From Saccharothrix algeriensis (lineage in GTDB: Bacteria > Actinomycetota > Actinomycetes > Mycobacteriales > Pseudonocardiaceae): 64,000 nt of DNA. Where the stretch lies: contig NZ_JAFBCL010000001.1 in assembly GCF_016907655.1 (NCBI RefSeq), forward strand, positions 5,242,001-5,306,000. Reading direction: 5' to 3'. Under the pieces are notes generated by a model. That model made no database searches and was not told where the DNA came from. It saw only the letters and a list, made by a program, of their open reading frames with translations. How positions within the stretch are numbered: the stretch's first letter is position 1; every line of letters starts with the position of its first letter. This document shows, piece by piece, positions 57,056 through 64,000 of this stretch. A program made the position numbers and the translations under genes.

Positions 57056-57622
57056 GTGCTCGTCGCGCTGTCCGGCCTGGGCGCCGGGGTCCTCGGTTCG
57101 CGGTTGCTGCGCGCCCTGCCCCGCGGCGCGGACGTGCGGTGGCCGTGGTGCGCCGCGCCCACGGCCGCGCTGTGGTCCGCCGCGGCCCTGGTCAGCCCGC
57201 CGCGCTGGCTGCCGGTGCCGCTCCTGCTGGCGTGGCTGGGCGTGCTGCTCGCCGCTGCGGACCTCCGATGCGGGCGGCTGCCCGACGCGCTGACGCTGCC
57301 CGCCTACCCGGCGGTGGCGGTCGCGCTGTGGTCCGCCGGGGCCGACCCGGGGCGGGCGCTCGGCGGGTGCCTGGTCTTCCTGGCGGCGCACCTGGCCGTG
57401 CGCCGGCTGCGCCGCTCGGCCCTGGGCGGCGGCGACGTGAAGCTGTCCGGGGCGCTGGGCGCGGTCCTGGGAGCGGTGTCGTGGCAGGCGTTGCCGGTGG
57501 CCGCGGCGGTGGCGAGCGCGATCACGCTGGTCGTGGCGGTGCGGTGGCCGGCGGACGGGCTGCCGCACGGGCCGGGCCTGGTCGGTGCGACCTGGCTGAC
57601 ATCGGTGTGGGGGCCGTGGTGA
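57056..57622 (+). CDS. Prepilin peptidase-like A24 protease, minimal form
   Basis: A 188-residue membrane protein with the two catalytic aspartates of A24 peptidases: AAADLRCGRLPDALT (D69) and SALGGGDVKLSGALG (D127). The N-terminal methylase domain of PilD is absent, as in the short TadV-like forms found next to aroC in actinobacteria. It would cut prepilin-like leaders at the inner membrane. GTG 57056; 21 bp before aroC. Confidence 0.88.
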   Translation: MLVALSGLGAGVLGSRLLRALPRGADVRWPWCAAPTAALWSAAALVSPPRWLPVPLLLAWLGVLLAAADLRCGRLPDALTLPAYPAVAVALWSAGADPGRALGGCLVFLAAHLAVRRLRRSALGGGDVKLSGALGAVLGAVSWQALPVAAAVASAITLVVAVRWPADGLPHGPGLVGATWLTSVWGPW

Positions 57623-57643
57623 GGCTGTGGAAGGATTCGGCGC

Positions 57644-58843
57644 GTGCTGCGCTGGATCACCGCTGGGGAGTCCCACGGACCGGCCCTGGTCGCCGTGCTG
57701 GAAGGCATGGTAGCCGGGGTGGAGGTCACCACTGCCGACCTGACCGTCCACTTGGAACGCCGACGGCTCGGGTTCGGGCGCAGCCCCCGCATGGGGTTCG
57801 AGGCCGACGAGGTCGAGATCCTCGGTGGCGTGCGCCACGGCCTGACCCAGGGCGGCCCGATCGCCGTGCGGATCGGCAACACCGAGTGGCCCAAGTGGGA
57901 GAAGGTGATGTCCGCCGACCCCGTCGACCCGGCCGAGCTCAAGCCCACCGGCCGCAACGAGGCGCTGACCAGGCCCCGGCCCGGCCACGCCGACCTGCCC
58001 GGGATGCAGAAGTTCGGGTTCGACGAGGCGCGGCCGGTGCTGGAGCGGGCCAGCGCGCGGGAGACCGCCGCCCGCACCGCGCTGGGCACGGTGGCCCGGC
58101 AGTTCCTCAAGCAGGTCTTCGACGCCGACGTGGTCAGCCACGTGGTGTCCATCGGCCGGGCGCGGACGCCGGACGACGCGGCGACGCCCGGTCCCGGCGA
58201 CCTGGCGGCGGTGGACGCGAGCCCGGTGCGGGCGTTCGACCCGCGCGGCACCGAGGCGATGGTCGCCGAGGTGGAGGCGGTCAAGGAGGCCGGCGACACG
58301 GTCGGCGGCGTGATCGAGGTCATCGCCTACGGCCTGCCGCCCGGCCTCGGGTCGCACGTGCACTGGGACCGGCGGCTGGACGCGCGGCTCGCGGGCGCGC
58401 TGATGGGCGTGCAGGCGATGAAGGGCGTGGAGGTCGGCGACGGCTTCACCACCGCCGAGCGGTGGGGCAGCCAGGCGCACGACGAGATCGACCGCGGCCC
58501 CGGGCCGAAGGGCGTGACGCGCCGCTCCAACCGGGCCGGCGGCCTGGAGGGCGGCATCACCAACGGCGAGCCGCTGCGGGTGCGGGTCGCGATGAAGCCC
58601 ATCTCGACCGTCCCGCGCGCACTGTCCACCGTGGACGTCCGGACCGGTGAGCCGGCCGTGGCGATCCACCAGAGGTCGGACGTCTGCGCCGTGCCGCGGG
58701 CGGGCGTGGTGCTGGAGTCGGTGGTGGCGCTGGTGCTCGCGGAGGCGGCGCTGGAGAAGTTCGGCGGCGACTCGATCACCGAGACCAAGCGCAACGTGGC
58801 GTCGTACCTGGCGGCGCTGGAAGCCCGCTGGGAGGGGCGGTGA
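57644..58843 (+). CDS. aroC: Chorismate synthase
   Basis: A 399-residue FMN-dependent enzyme converting EPSP to chorismate. LRWITAGESHGPALVAVLEGM, RRRLGFGRSPRMGFEADEVEILGG, the RENASARETAARTALG-like RASARETAARTALGTVARQF, and MGVQAMKGVEVGDGF, GGITNGEPLRVRVAMKPIST. Full length. Followed by aroK with a GTGA overlap. Confidence 0.97.
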   Translation: MLRWITAGESHGPALVAVLEGMVAGVEVTTADLTVHLERRRLGFGRSPRMGFEADEVEILGGVRHGLTQGGPIAVRIGNTEWPKWEKVMSADPVDPAELKPTGRNEALTRPRPGHADLPGMQKFGFDEARPVLERASARETAARTALGTVARQFLKQVFDADVVSHVVSIGRARTPDDAATPGPGDLAAVDASPVRAFDPRGTEAMVAEVEAVKEAGDTVGGVIEVIAYGLPPGLGSHVHWDRRLDARLAGALMGVQAMKGVEVGDGFTTAERWGSQAHDEIDRGPGPKGVTRRSNRAGGLEGGITNGEPLRVRVAMKPISTVPRALSTVDVRTGEPAVAIHQRSDVCAVPRAGVVLESVVALVLAEAALEKFGGDSITETKRNVASYLAALEARWEGR

Positions 58844-59355
58844 GCCCGAGGCTGGTCGTCCTCGGCCCGCCCGGAGCGGGCAAGACGACGGTCGGGCAGC
58901 TGCTCGCCGAGCGCCTGGGGGTGTCCTTCCGGGACACCGACGAGGACGTGGTGACCGCGACGGGCCGGGCCATCTCGGACATCTTCACCACCGACGGCGA
59001 GCCGGCGTTCCGGGCGCTGGAGGAGGACGCGGTGGCCGCGGGCCTGGCCGAGCACGACGGCGTGCTGGCGCTGGGCGGCGGCGCGGTGCTGTCCGCCGCG
59101 ACGCGCGAGCGCCTGGCCGGGCACGCCGTGGTGTTCCTCAACGTCGGCACGGCCGAGGGCGTGCGGCGCACCGGCCTGTCCACCGCGCGGCCCCTGCTGG
59201 CCGGGGTGAACCCGCGCTCGACGTTCAAGGCGCTGCTCGACGCCCGCCTGCCGCTGTACCGGGAGGTCGCGACCGTCGAGGTGGTCACCGACGACCTGGA
59301 GCCCGAGCAGGTGGTCGACGCCGTGCTCGCCCGCTGGCGGCCCTCGGCGGGGTGA
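58840..59355 (+). CDS. aroK: Shikimate kinase
   Basis: A 171-residue P-loop kinase forming shikimate-3-phosphate. Walker A LGPPGAGKTTVG, FRDTDEDV for shikimate and Mg, ALGGGAVL and the lid RPLLAGVNPRSTFKALLDARLPLYREVA. GTGA overlap with aroC; 84 bp before aroB. Confidence 0.95.
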   Translation: MSPRLVVLGPPGAGKTTVGQLLAERLGVSFRDTDEDVVTATGRAISDIFTTDGEPAFRALEEDAVAAGLAEHDGVLALGGGAVLSAATRERLAGHAVVFLNVGTAEGVRRTGLSTARPLLAGVNPRSTFKALLDARLPLYREVATVEVVTDDLEPEQVVDAVLARWRPSAG

Positions 59356-59439
59356 GCGCCGCCGCCCGTCGGCGGGGCGTGCGCGCGCCCGGGGCGGCCG
59401 TGGTCGAATGAGGTCGGTGACCGACGGAGGGGAGTGGTG

Positions 59440-60546
59440 ATGGGCGAGCCGGTGCGGATCCGCGTGGCCGCGGAACGACCGTACGACGTGGTGGTGGGCC
59501 GCGGCCTGCTGGGCGACCTGGTCGAGGCCCTGCGGGGCACGGACAAGGCGGCGATCGTCCACACGCCCACGCTCGCCGAGACCGCCGAGGCGGTCCGCGA
59601 GGAGCTGGCGGCGGCCGGTGTCGACGCGCACCGCGTCGAGGTGCCCGACGCCGAGGACGGCAAGGACCTGCGGGTCGCCGGGTACTGCTGGACCGTGTTC
59701 GGGCAGATCGGGCTGGGCCGCCGGGACGTCGTGGTCGGCCTCGGCGGGGGAGCGGTGACCGACCTGGCCGGGTTCGTCGCGTCCACCTGGATGCGCGGCG
59801 TGCGCCTGGTGCACGTGCCGACCACGCTGCTGGGCATGGTGGACGCGGCGATCGGCGGCAAGACCGGCATCAACACCGACGCGGGCAAGAACCTGGTCGG
59901 CACCTTCTACGAGCCCGACGCCGTGCTGGTCGACCTGGCCACCCTGGAGACCCTGCCGCGCAACGAGCTGGTCGCGGGCATGGCGGAGGTCGTCAAGGGC
60001 GGCTTCATCGCCGACCCGGTGATCCTGGACCTGATCGAGGACGACCCGGAGCGCGCCCTGGACCCGACCGGCGACGTGCTGGAGGAGCTGGTCCGGCGCA
60101 AGATCCGGGTCAAGGCGGACGTGGTGTCCGCCGACCTGCGCGAGTCCGACCTGCGCGAGGTCCTCAACTACGGCCACACCCTCGGCCACGCCATCGAGCG
60201 CCGCGAGCGCTACCGCTGGCGGCACGGCGCGGCGGTCAGCGTCGGCCTGGTGTTCGCCGCCGAGCTGGCCCGCCTGGCCGGCCGGCTGGACGACGAGACC
60301 GCCGACCGGCACCGCCGCGTGCTCACCGCGCTGGGCCTGCCCACCCGCTACGACCCGGACGCGCTGCCCCAGCTGCTGGAGGGGATGCGGTCGGACAAGA
60401 AGAACCGCTCCGGCGTGCTGCGCTTCGTGGTGCTCGACGGGCCGGCCAAGCCCGGTCGCCTGGAGGGCCCGGACCCGTCGCTCATCGCCGCCGCGTACTC
60501 CGCGGTGGCCGCGGACGCGACGTCCGGCGGGAGCGTGCTGCTGTGA
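59440..60546 (+). CDS. aroB: 3-Dehydroquinate synthase
   Basis: A 368-residue NAD- and zinc-dependent cyclase. GLGGGAVTDLAGFVASTWMRG, VPTTLLGMVDAAIGGKTGIN, the metal site E in AGMAEVVKGGF, and NYGHTLGHAIERRE with H...H, plus RHGAAVSVGLV. ATG 59440 follows GGAGGGGAG; two in-frame GTG codons precede it. Its presence means the GriH-like protein is not needed for ordinary dehydroquinate supply. GTGA overlap with aroQ. Confidence 0.96.
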   Translation: MGEPVRIRVAAERPYDVVVGRGLLGDLVEALRGTDKAAIVHTPTLAETAEAVREELAAAGVDAHRVEVPDAEDGKDLRVAGYCWTVFGQIGLGRRDVVVGLGGGAVTDLAGFVASTWMRGVRLVHVPTTLLGMVDAAIGGKTGINTDAGKNLVGTFYEPDAVLVDLATLETLPRNELVAGMAEVVKGGFIADPVILDLIEDDPERALDPTGDVLEELVRRKIRVKADVVSADLRESDLREVLNYGHTLGHAIERRERYRWRHGAAVSVGLVFAAELARLAGRLDDETADRHRRVLTALGLPTRYDPDALPQLLEGMRSDKKNRSGVLRFVVLDGPAKPGRLEGPDPSLIAAAYSAVAADATSGGSVLL

Positions 60547-60971
60547 GGGTGCTCGTCCTCAACGGCCCGAACCTCGGCCGGCTCGGCACCCGCGAACCGG
60601 ACGTCTACGGCCGCACCACCTACGCCGACCTGGTCGCCCTGTGCGAGGCGACCGGCCGCGAGCTGGGCGCGGAGGTGGAGGTCCGGCAGACCGACTCCGA
60701 GGGCGAGATGCTCGGGTGGCTGCACCGGGCGGCCGACGACGGGATCCCGGTCGTGCTCAACGCCGGCGCGTGGACGCACAGCTCGATCGCCGTGCGCGAC
60801 GCGTGCGCCCAGCTCACCGCGCCCCTGGTGGAGGTGCACATCTCCAACGTGCACAAGCGGGAGCCGTTCCGCCACCACAGCTACCTGTCCGACGTGGCGG
60901 CGGGCGTGATCGTGGGCCTCGGCGTCCAGGGCTACGCCCTCGCGATCCGCTGGCTGACCACCGGGGGATGA
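60543..60971 (+). CDS. aroQ: 3-Dehydroquinate dehydratase, type II
   Basis: A 142-residue dodecamer-forming enzyme dehydrating 3-dehydroquinate. VLNGPNLGRLGTREPDVYG contains the catalytic tyrosine and the mobile-loop arginine; VLNAGAWTHSSIAVRDA and EVHISNVHKREPFRHHSYLS complete the site. Its stop overlaps an ATG of a truncated ORF. Confidence 0.96.
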   Translation: MRVLVLNGPNLGRLGTREPDVYGRTTYADLVALCEATGRELGAEVEVRQTDSEGEMLGWLHRAADDGIPVVLNAGAWTHSSIAVRDACAQLTAPLVEVHISNVHKREPFRHHSYLSDVAAGVIVGLGVQGYALAIRWLTTGG

Positions 60972-61066
60972 CGCACGGCCCCCTGCACCACGTGGAGCTG
61001 TGGGTGTCCGACCCGGCCTGCGCGGAGCACGGCCGGGTGGGCTACTTCACCGCACCGTGTGCCTGA
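60968..61066 (+). pseudogene. Truncated glyoxalase/VOC-like start
   Basis: A 32-codon ORF opened by an ATGA overlap with aroQ. Its first residues MTHGPLHHVELWVSDP match the usual N-terminus of VOC/glyoxalase-family proteins, but the reading then becomes unrelated (CAEHGRVGYFTAPCA) and stops. No continuation is seen in other frames. It looks like the 5' stub of a deleted VOC gene; a tiny expressed peptide is possible because the overlap is intact. Confidence 0.45.
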
Positions 61067-61216
61067 CGAACACCGACCGTCTCCAAGCCAGGCGGACAAC
61101 CCCCGAGAAGAGGATTTCCGTCCCTCACCCGTCCGAGTGAGCCGCTCTCTACACTGGACCGGAACCGGCCGTGGCCTCGCGCCCCCGGTGTCGACCGCCG
61201 TTCGGAAGTGGAGACC

Positions 61217-62728
61217 ATGGCCGGCCCGACGAGGCTCCTCGGATCCGCCCTCGCCTTAGCCGTGCTGGCGGCGTGCGCGCCCGGCATCGCCGAACCGGTG
61301 CCCGCGCCCGGCACCTCGACCGCGCCGTCCGCGACCGCGCCCGCACCCGCCGCCGCGAGCCGCAGGCCACCGCCGCCGGTCGCCACCGACCGGGCCCGGC
61401 GCAGCCCCGGTGTCGTCGCCGCCGGCCCGCAGGCCCCGTACAACTACGGCCCGGCGGTGCTGGCCGAGGGCGGCCGGCTGCGCATGTGGTGGTGCAGCCA
61501 GCTCGGTTCCGCCGACCCGCCCGGCGACGACCTGCTCCACGCCGAGAGCGCCGGCACCGCCGGCCCGTTCACCGCGCCCGACGGCAGCTCCGGGCAGCCC
61601 GTGCTGTCCGGCAGCGCGACCGGCTTCGACGGGATGCACGTCTGCGACCCGTCGGTGCTCAAGGTCGGCGGCAGGTACTACCTGTACTACACCGGCGCGG
61701 CGGGCGACCACGCGCACGGCAACGCGATCGGCGTCGCGAGCAGCCCGGACGGCGTCCGCTGGACCCGCGAGGCGGGCGGGCGGCCGATCGTCAGCCCCTC
61801 CTACGACACCACCCGCGACAACACCTATGGCGCGGGCCAGCCGTCGGTGCTCTTCGTCGACGGCTGGTTCTACCTGATGTTCACCGACACCACCGGCCGG
61901 GCCGCCGGCTGGAACGGCGCGGGCCAGTTCGTGCTGCGCGCCAAGGACCCGACGTTCCTCAACCACGTGGAAGCCCTGGGCGAGCGGGGGTTCGAGCCGG
62001 TCGCCGACACGCGCCGGCCCCGCACCCGCTCGGTGGTCGACGCGTTCAGCGCCGACTGGATGTACGTGGCCGCGCTGAGGGCCTTCGCCATCGCCCATGA
62101 GACCGAGCAGGGCACCACGGTGACCTTCTGGGACCACGACTTCACCGCCAACCCGATCCCGGCGGTGACCATCCCCGGCCCCTGGCGCGAGGGGCCCGGC
62201 CTGGTCCGCACCCCGGAGGGCCACGCGCCGATCTCCCCCGAGGACCCGTGCGGGCGCGTCCCGCTGGACGTCGTGCGCGCCACCGTCGACGGGGCCGCCG
62301 CGGCGCCCACCGACCTGTCCCACTTCGGCCTGGACCTGGTGAACGCGCCCGGCTGCGGGTCCGGGCAGGCCGCCCGCGTGCTCGACGGCTTCGCCGTGCC
62401 GTCCCCGGAGAACACCGTCGACCTGGTCGTGGGCGGCGAGGTCGTCCGGGTCGAGCGCCGCTCGGTGGCCGACCGCCTGGCCACCCGGGTCCTGGACCAC
62501 CGCCCGCCCGCCGTGGACGCGCTGCCGCCGGCCGCCCGGCTCCCGGCCGGCGCGCAGGCCGTCCGCGCCCCGGACGGCAGGCTGGGCCTGGTGCTGGACG
62601 GCCGGCTGTGGCCGGTGGGCGACCGGGAGGCGGCTCAGGAGGTGGTGACGCTGAACTCCTCGCCGGTCGTCCCGGTCTCCCAGCAGACCTGGGACGGCTA
62701 CGAGCAGGGTGGCGACCTGCGCCGCTGA
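61217..62728 (+). CDS. Secreted lipoprotein, GH43-like five-bladed propeller
   Basis: A 503-residue protein. Lipobox VLAAC places lipidation at C20, followed by a Pro/Ala/Ser linker and a propeller-like domain: YNYGPAVLAEGGRLRMWWCSQLG, MHVCDPSVLKVGGRYYLYYTGA, GVASSPDGVRWTREAGGRPIVSP, YGAGQPSVLFVDGWFYLMFTD. These D-P-S-V and Y-L-Y-Y-T patterns are those of GH43/GH32-type glycosidases and related sugar-binding propellers. A conserved catalytic acid triad was not assigned, so it may bind rather than cut. Start ATG 61217 after GTGGAG. It lies between aroQ and pepP, which are usually neighbours. Confidence 0.75.
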   Translation: MAGPTRLLGSALALAVLAACAPGIAEPVPAPGTSTAPSATAPAPAAASRRPPPPVATDRARRSPGVVAAGPQAPYNYGPAVLAEGGRLRMWWCSQLGSADPPGDDLLHAESAGTAGPFTAPDGSSGQPVLSGSATGFDGMHVCDPSVLKVGGRYYLYYTGAAGDHAHGNAIGVASSPDGVRWTREAGGRPIVSPSYDTTRDNTYGAGQPSVLFVDGWFYLMFTDTTGRAAGWNGAGQFVLRAKDPTFLNHVEALGERGFEPVADTRRPRTRSVVDAFSADWMYVAALRAFAIAHETEQGTTVTFWDHDFTANPIPAVTIPGPWREGPGLVRTPEGHAPISPEDPCGRVPLDVVRATVDGAAAAPTDLSHFGLDLVNAPGCGSGQAARVLDGFAVPSPENTVDLVVGGEVVRVERRSVADRLATRVLDHRPPAVDALPPAARLPAGAQAVRAPDGRLGLVLDGRLWPVGDREAAQEVVTLNSSPVVPVSQQTWDGYEQGGDLRR

Positions 62729-62830
62729 GCGGCCACCCCGCCCGCGCGGGCCCCGCCCGCTCGGGGCGGGGCAGCGCGCCGGGGTCGTGCGCGCTCGCCG
62801 CCCCGGCCCCGACCGGGGCCCCGGCGTGCG

Positions 62831-62850
62831 GCGGCCCCGGCCGGGGCCGC
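62831..62850. terminator. 20-bp perfect palindrome before pepP
   Basis: gcggccccgg-ccggggccgc, in a GC-rich stretch with a second weaker hairpin just upstream (62800-62824). Probably terminates the lipoprotein transcript. Confidence 0.5.
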
Positions 62851-62905
62851 CGGCCGCGCACGTGGCCCGCCTCGAACGCCCGCTGTGCCCCTTCCTACCG
62901 GCCTT

Positions 62906-62911
62906 TAGGCT
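62906..62911 (+). promoter_or_regulatory. -10-like TAGGCT for pepP
   Basis: TAGGCT is 7 nt before the ATG at 62919, with no ribosome site; a leaderless transcript is likely. Confidence 0.5.
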
Positions 62912-62918
62912 GCGGGCT

Positions 62919-64000
62919 ATGCCGTACGCACCTCGCCGCGCCGCACTGCGCGCCACGCTCCGGGACCGGGAGCTGGACGCGCTGCTGGTGACCGACCTGC
63001 TCAACGTCCGCTACCTCACCGGGTTCACCGGGTCCAACGCCGCGCTGCTGGTCTCCGCCGAGTCCGACGAGGCCACCGCCTTCTGCACCGACGGCCGCTA
63101 CCTGACCCAGGCCGCGCACCAGGTGCCGGACCTGGAGCGGGTCGTCGACCGGCCCTGCGACGTGGCGCTGGCGCGGCGGGCGGCCGGGGCGGGGCTGGGG
63201 CGGGTCGGGTACGAGAGCCACCACGTCACCGTGGAGGGCCTCGACACCCTCGCCGAGGCCGCCGAGCGGGTCGAGCTGGCCCGCGCGCCCGGGTTGGTCG
63301 AGCAGCTGCGGCTGGTCAAGGACGAGGCCGAGGTCGAGGCGCTGCGCATGGCGTGCGCGGCGGCGGACCGGGCGCTGGCGGGCCTGGTCGAGCACGGCGG
63401 CCTGCGCCCCGGCCGGACGGAGCGGGAGATCGCGCGCGAGCTGGAGGGCCGGATGCTCGACCACGGCGCGGCGGGGCCCGGCTTCGACAGCATCGTCGCG
63501 ACCGGCGCCAACTCGGCCGTCCCGCACCACCGGCCGACCGACGCCGTGGTGCGCGCCGGCGACTTCGTCAAGCTCGACTTCGGCGCGCTGGTCGACGGCT
63601 ACCACTCCGACATGACCCGCACGCTGGTCGTCGGCCCGCCCGCCGACTGGCAGCGGGAGCTGTACGAGCTGGTCGCGGCGGCGCAGGCGGCCGGGCGCGC
63701 GGCGCTGGCGCCCGGCGCGGAGGTGGCCGCCGTGGACGCGGCGGCCCGGGACGTGATCGAGGGCGCGGGCTTCGGCGAGCACTTCGTGCACGGCCTCGGG
63801 CACGGCGTCGGCCTCCAGATCCACGAGGCTCCGGCGCTGTCCAAGGCGGGTGCCGGTACACTTCTGCCCGGTATGGCGGTCACGGTCGAGCCCGGGGTGT
63901 ACCTCGCCGGGAGGGGCGGTGTCCGCATCGAGGACACCCTGGTGGTGCGCGACGGCGCCCCGGAGCTCCTCACCCTGACCACGAAAGAGCTAGTGGTCGT
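62919..64000 (+). CDS. pepP: Xaa-Pro aminopeptidase (M24), cut by window end
   Basis: The first 360 codons are present and no stop is reached. N-terminal creatinase-type domain (ELDALLVTDLLNVRYLTGFTGSN), then the M24 metallopeptidase: KLDFGALVDGYHSDMTRTL (two Asp ligands), FVHGLGHGVGLQIHE (His), VTVEPGVYLAG (Glu) and GVRIEDTLVV (Glu), so all five metal ligands are in the window. It removes N-terminal residues preceding proline. In relatives efp follows. Confidence 0.92.
   Translation, partial: MPYAPRRAALRATLRDRELDALLVTDLLNVRYLTGFTGSNAALLVSAESDEATAFCTDGRYLTQAAHQVPDLERVVDRPCDVALARRAAGAGLGRVGYESHHVTVEGLDTLAEAAERVELARAPGLVEQLRLVKDEAEVEALRMACAAADRALAGLVEHGGLRPGRTEREIARELEGRMLDHGAAGPGFDSIVATGANSAVPHHRPTDAVVRAGDFVKLDFGALVDGYHSDMTRTLVVGPPADWQRELYELVAAAQAAGRAALAPGAEVAAVDAAARDVIEGAGFGEHFVHGLGHGVGLQIHEAPALSKAGAGTLLPGMAVTVEPGVYLAGRGGVRIEDTLVVRDGAPELLTLTTKELVV

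Noticed and set aside
1..64000. tRNA, rRNA and tmRNA genes
   Set aside because: No recognisable T-loop GGTTCGA context with cloverleaf or rRNA sequence was seen by eye; a tRNAscan run would be needed to exclude them.

Overview
The window is high-GC DNA with almost every third codon position G or C, many GTG starts, many 4-bp GTGA/ATGA gene overlaps and at least eight genes with an extended -10-like hexamer only 5-8 nt before the start codon (leaderless mRNA). Together with a DasR/GlcNAc-PTS locus, a SARP regulator, EspG/PPE-type type VII secretion genes and an alaS-ruvX-mltG-aroE...aroCKBQ-pepP backbone, this points to a filamentous actinobacterium of the Pseudonocardiales, plausibly Actinosynnemataceae (Saccharothrix/Actinosynnema/Lentzea). 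Family placement is inference.

Layout. 1-5.0 kb: end of a cation/proton antiporter, then a coupled minus-strand set of two P-loop ATPases behind a Pro/Ala-rich ORF. 5.3-11 kb: a zinc-ribbon SDR-like protein, a LysR regulator facing a GriI/GriH-type pair (predicted 3-amino-4-hydroxybenzoate route), and idi. 11.2-15.6 kb: a secreted six-repeat beta-propeller lectin, a DUF998 membrane protein, an acyl-CoA synthetase divergent from a TetR regulator, and a small acidic protein. 15.7-16.1 kb: a non-coding double-hairpin element. 16.4-20.6 kb: a small protein, a phosphoesterase-PPTase-GCS2 operon and an orphan IS5-type domain protein. 21-25 kb: a LytTR regulator, DUF485, SSS symporter and LytS-type kinase in one tightly coupled operon. 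25.6-34.8 kb: SARP regulator, DUF3516 helicase, a cobalt/nickel ECF transporter with a fused T-A subunit, and a uridine kinase-like protein. 34.9-42.7 kb: a type VII secretion substrate/accessory region (PPE-like, EspC-like, EspG, WXG-CHAP and lysozyme-EspC fusions, YbaB-like proteins) with a second copy of the double-hairpin element. 42.8-47.3 kb: rarA, a methyltransferase, an iron-box sucrase/ferredoxin-like gene and a JmjC hydroxylase preceded by a 43-residue peptide ORF. 47.5-64 kb: the housekeeping block DUF948-DUF6167-alaS-ruvX-mltG-aroE, a DasR/PTS locus lying inside it, then prepilin peptidase-aroC-aroK-aroB-aroQ, a secreted GH43-like lipoprotein and pepP (cut by the window end).

The strongest candidate for something undescribed is the ~420-bp double-hairpin element (15673-16098 and 37995-38407). 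Its two copies differ in sequence inside one hairpin and in the length of one stem, yet both arms have changed together so pairing stays perfect. Next come the peptide/JmjC pair (possible RiPP) and the type VII-linked peptidoglycan hydrolase locus that has no secretion ATPase of its own.

All calls come from reading the sequence and recalled family knowledge. No database search was run.
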